A DNA stretch of 64,000 nucleotides from QKTW01 sp052161885 (GTDB lineage Bacteria > Bacteroidota > Bacteroidia > Chitinophagales > Chitinophagaceae). The notes under the pieces were generated by a model, which made no database searches, was not told where the DNA came from, and was given only the letters and a program-made list of their open reading frames with translations. Numbering within the stretch: the first letter of the stretch is position 1; every line of letters begins with the position of its first letter. The stretch covers positions 1,302,001 to 1,366,000 of the forward strand of contig CP197396.1 in NCBI GenBank assembly GCA_052161885.1, in the 5' to 3' direction. This document shows, in pieces, positions 62,511 through 64,000 of the stretch. The position numbers and the translations under genes were made by a program.

Positions 62511-62655
62511 TTATCGCAAAGGGTCGCGGAGATGGCGCCAAGAGGCAAGGAGAGAAATGCCCGCAGCGGCGCAGCGACACCGCGCAATTGGTCTTACATA
62601 TTCTCTATAAACTTTGCGCTCCTTTGCGAAATCCTTTGTGTGCTTTGCGGTAAAT
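62511..62655. repeat. Dispersed CTTTGCG intergenic repeat, inverted pair
   Basis: The left part (ATCGCAAAGGGTCGCGGAG..GCGCC..GGCAAGGAG) and the right part (ACTTTGCGCTCCTTTGCGAAA..CTTTGTGTGCTTTGCGGTAAA) are rough inverted partners. Similar words occur at 44688-44708. It lies between convergent genes and has no ORF. Confidence 0.5.
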
Positions 62656-62676
62656 TTTACCACATACGGGCGCAGG

Positions 62677-63945
62677 TCATTTCAATTGATATTGCAGCAA
62701 TGCATCGCTGCACGCCACTGAATTTTCAGCCACAGGATCTTCTTCCATTGGGAACAATGCCAGCACTCCACAGAGCACAGCCATACTAAATGCAGCAATC
62801 TTCATCACCAGCAAGGGTGTAAACATATTGGAGAGATAGCCCCAGAATACACTGGAAAGCGCAATGGAGCCCTGGAATACAGTCACATTCACAGCCAGGA
62901 ACCTTCCTTTCAAGGCACCGGGAGAATACTGCTGCGCCAGCACATTAAGTGTGGAAGTTGCATTGATCCAGCCAATGCCCGTAAAAAACATGATGCAATT
63001 GAGCAGGTAAAAGCTATTGGTCTTCGTAAGCAGGAAAAGACATACGGCTACCAGCTCGCAGCTGATCAATACAATCTTTCCGGCACTTATTTTCTGGTTT
63101 ACCAAACCATATAAATAGCTGCCGGTCATTGCACCAATGCCCATAAAAACCCATAGCCAGGTGTACTGGGCACTATCCTGCTTCCACTTGTATTTAGAAA
63201 GTTGCGGTAGAAAAGCAAATACGATACTTACAAAAGCTGTGAAAGAAATGGTACGTAACAGCAACCAGAGAAAAGGTTTTGACAGGCGTACGGCCCGCAG
63301 ACCCTCTGCAGCAGACCTGCGGAATGAGACACGGCTGCCCGCAGCCACATATGCATTATGCCACATATAAATGCCGGCCATCAACGCCAGGAATGAAACA
63401 GAGTTGAACAGGAAGACAGACCTGATACCTCCCACCGTGAGTATAATGCCGCCCAGGGCCGGACCGATTGCTCTTGCCAGGTTAAAGTTCACGCCATTCA
63501 ATGCGATCGCATTTTTTAATTGTGGTTTGCTCACTATTTCCGGCGTAATAGCCTGCCACACAGGCGTGGTAAATGCAGCGCCTATTCCTATAAGAAAAGT
63601 AAACAGCAGTAGCAGATTTATATTAAGCCGGTTTAACTGACTGAGCACAGATAGTGCCAATACTACCGCAAACAAAAATGCCTGTAGCCAGAGTAAAAGC
63701 CTGCGCCTGTCCGACTGGTCGGAAATGACACCGGCAGGATAACTAAAAAGAAGAGCCGGCAAAGAGGAGGCTGTCTGTATCAACGATATCATCAACGGAG
63801 AGGCAGACATGGTAGCTGCCAGCCAGCTTACACCTACGTTCTGCATCCAGGTGCCGATATTGGATATAAATGCAGCAATCCACAGCGTACGGAATAACCT
63901 TTCTCTGAAAGGCAGAAATGCTGCGGCTGTAAAATATCGTTTCAT
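62677..63945 (-). CDS. MFS transporter (EntS-like)
   Basis: A 422-residue major facilitator with about 12 transmembrane helices. The N-terminus FRTLWIAAFISNIGTWMQNVGVSWL is typical of the MFS_3/EntS-like group, and the cytoplasmic loop 2-3 is SYPAGVISDQSDRRRLL (GxxxDRxxRR-like). Members export siderophores or drugs, or have unknown substrates. There are no siderophore genes nearby, so the substrate is open. The start ATG is near the window edge at 63945, and the gene is complete. Confidence 0.85.
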   Translation of the reverse strand: MKRYFTAAAFLPFRERLFRTLWIAAFISNIGTWMQNVGVSWLAATMSASPLMISLIQTASSLPALLFSYPAGVISDQSDRRRLLLWLQAFLFAVVLALSVLSQLNRLNINLLLLFTFLIGIGAAFTTPVWQAITPEIVSKPQLKNAIALNGVNFNLARAIGPALGGIILTVGGIRSVFLFNSVSFLALMAGIYMWHNAYVAAGSRVSFRRSAAEGLRAVRLSKPFLWLLLRTISFTAFVSIVFAFLPQLSKYKWKQDSAQYTWLWVFMGIGAMTGSYLYGLVNQKISAGKIVLISCELVAVCLFLLTKTNSFYLLNCIMFFTGIGWINATSTLNVLAQQYSPGALKGRFLAVNVTVFQGSIALSSVFWGYLSNMFTPLLVMKIAAFSMAVLCGVLALFPMEEDPVAENSVACSDALLQYQLK

Positions 63946-64000
63946 GTTCTGGTTACTTGTAGTTAATATAAAATTAGTCTCTTAGGACTTGTTATTACAT

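Overview
The window looks like chromosomal DNA from a Bacteroidota bacterium, most likely close to Chitinophagaceae. I infer this from protein style alone: six secreted proteins end in a type IX secretion sorting domain, and the window carries a LytS/LytTR pair, a DUF2851 protein, SigZ- and DUF4382-family proteins, and a queuine tRNA transglycosylase with a Bacteroidota-like C-terminus. Most genes are housekeeping or envelope genes at moderate GC. One block, about 10.4-15.9 kb, is visibly AT-rich.

Layout. 0.4-4.0 kb: secreted alpha/beta hydrolase, LytS/LytTR two-component pair, and a small secreted protein with six 17-residue repeats. 4.4-7.4 kb: minus-strand run of two SDR dehydrogenases and an F420-oxidoreductase-like protein behind a Crp/Fnr regulator, with an FNR-like palindrome upstream. 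7.8-10.0 kb: secreted GH16-type hydrolase. 10.06-15.9 kb: a cassette array (below). 16-25 kb: tRNA-Pro, arylamine N-acetyltransferase, lipA, OsmC, DUF2851, pyrF, lipocalin-like lipoprotein, thiamine-binding-type protein, cytochrome c, pyrB and pyrR. 25-34 kb: small membrane proteins, then envelope sugar genes (rfbB, rfbA, glycosyltransferase, flippase) around a secreted beta-helix protein. 34-47.6 kb: phoH, purE, an SDR, an FG-GAP secreted protein, hsp20, rsmG, GT2, tgt, an LptF/G permease, an ABC-F protein and a two-domain OmpA protein. 48-64 kb: lipoproteins, three more type IX cargo proteins, an SDR with an AraC regulator, lepB, a double NUMOD4 protein, a subclass B3 metallo-beta-lactamase and an MFS exporter.

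The most unusual region is 10.06-15.9 kb. Six cassette-like units (seven genes, all on the plus strand) are separated by 132-134 bp imperfect palindromes. Their ends read like integron attC core sites (xCTAAC ... GTTAGCx), and stop codons lie in or just before the left core. One site is collapsed to 26 bp and the last is cut to its left half beside tRNA-Pro. Upstream and divergent lies a frameshifted, truncated remnant that resembles the N-terminal arm domain of Bacteroidota tyrosine recombinases, followed by an attI-like GTTAGCT. This is the layout of a mobile integron whose integrase has decayed, or of a related Bacteroidota-specific cassette system. Cassette cargo includes an SMI1/KNR4-like protein, a possible DMP19-like protein, a SigZ sigma factor paired with arsenite methyltransferase ArsM, a lipoprotein and a membrane protein.

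Functions come from motif recognition only; no database search was run.
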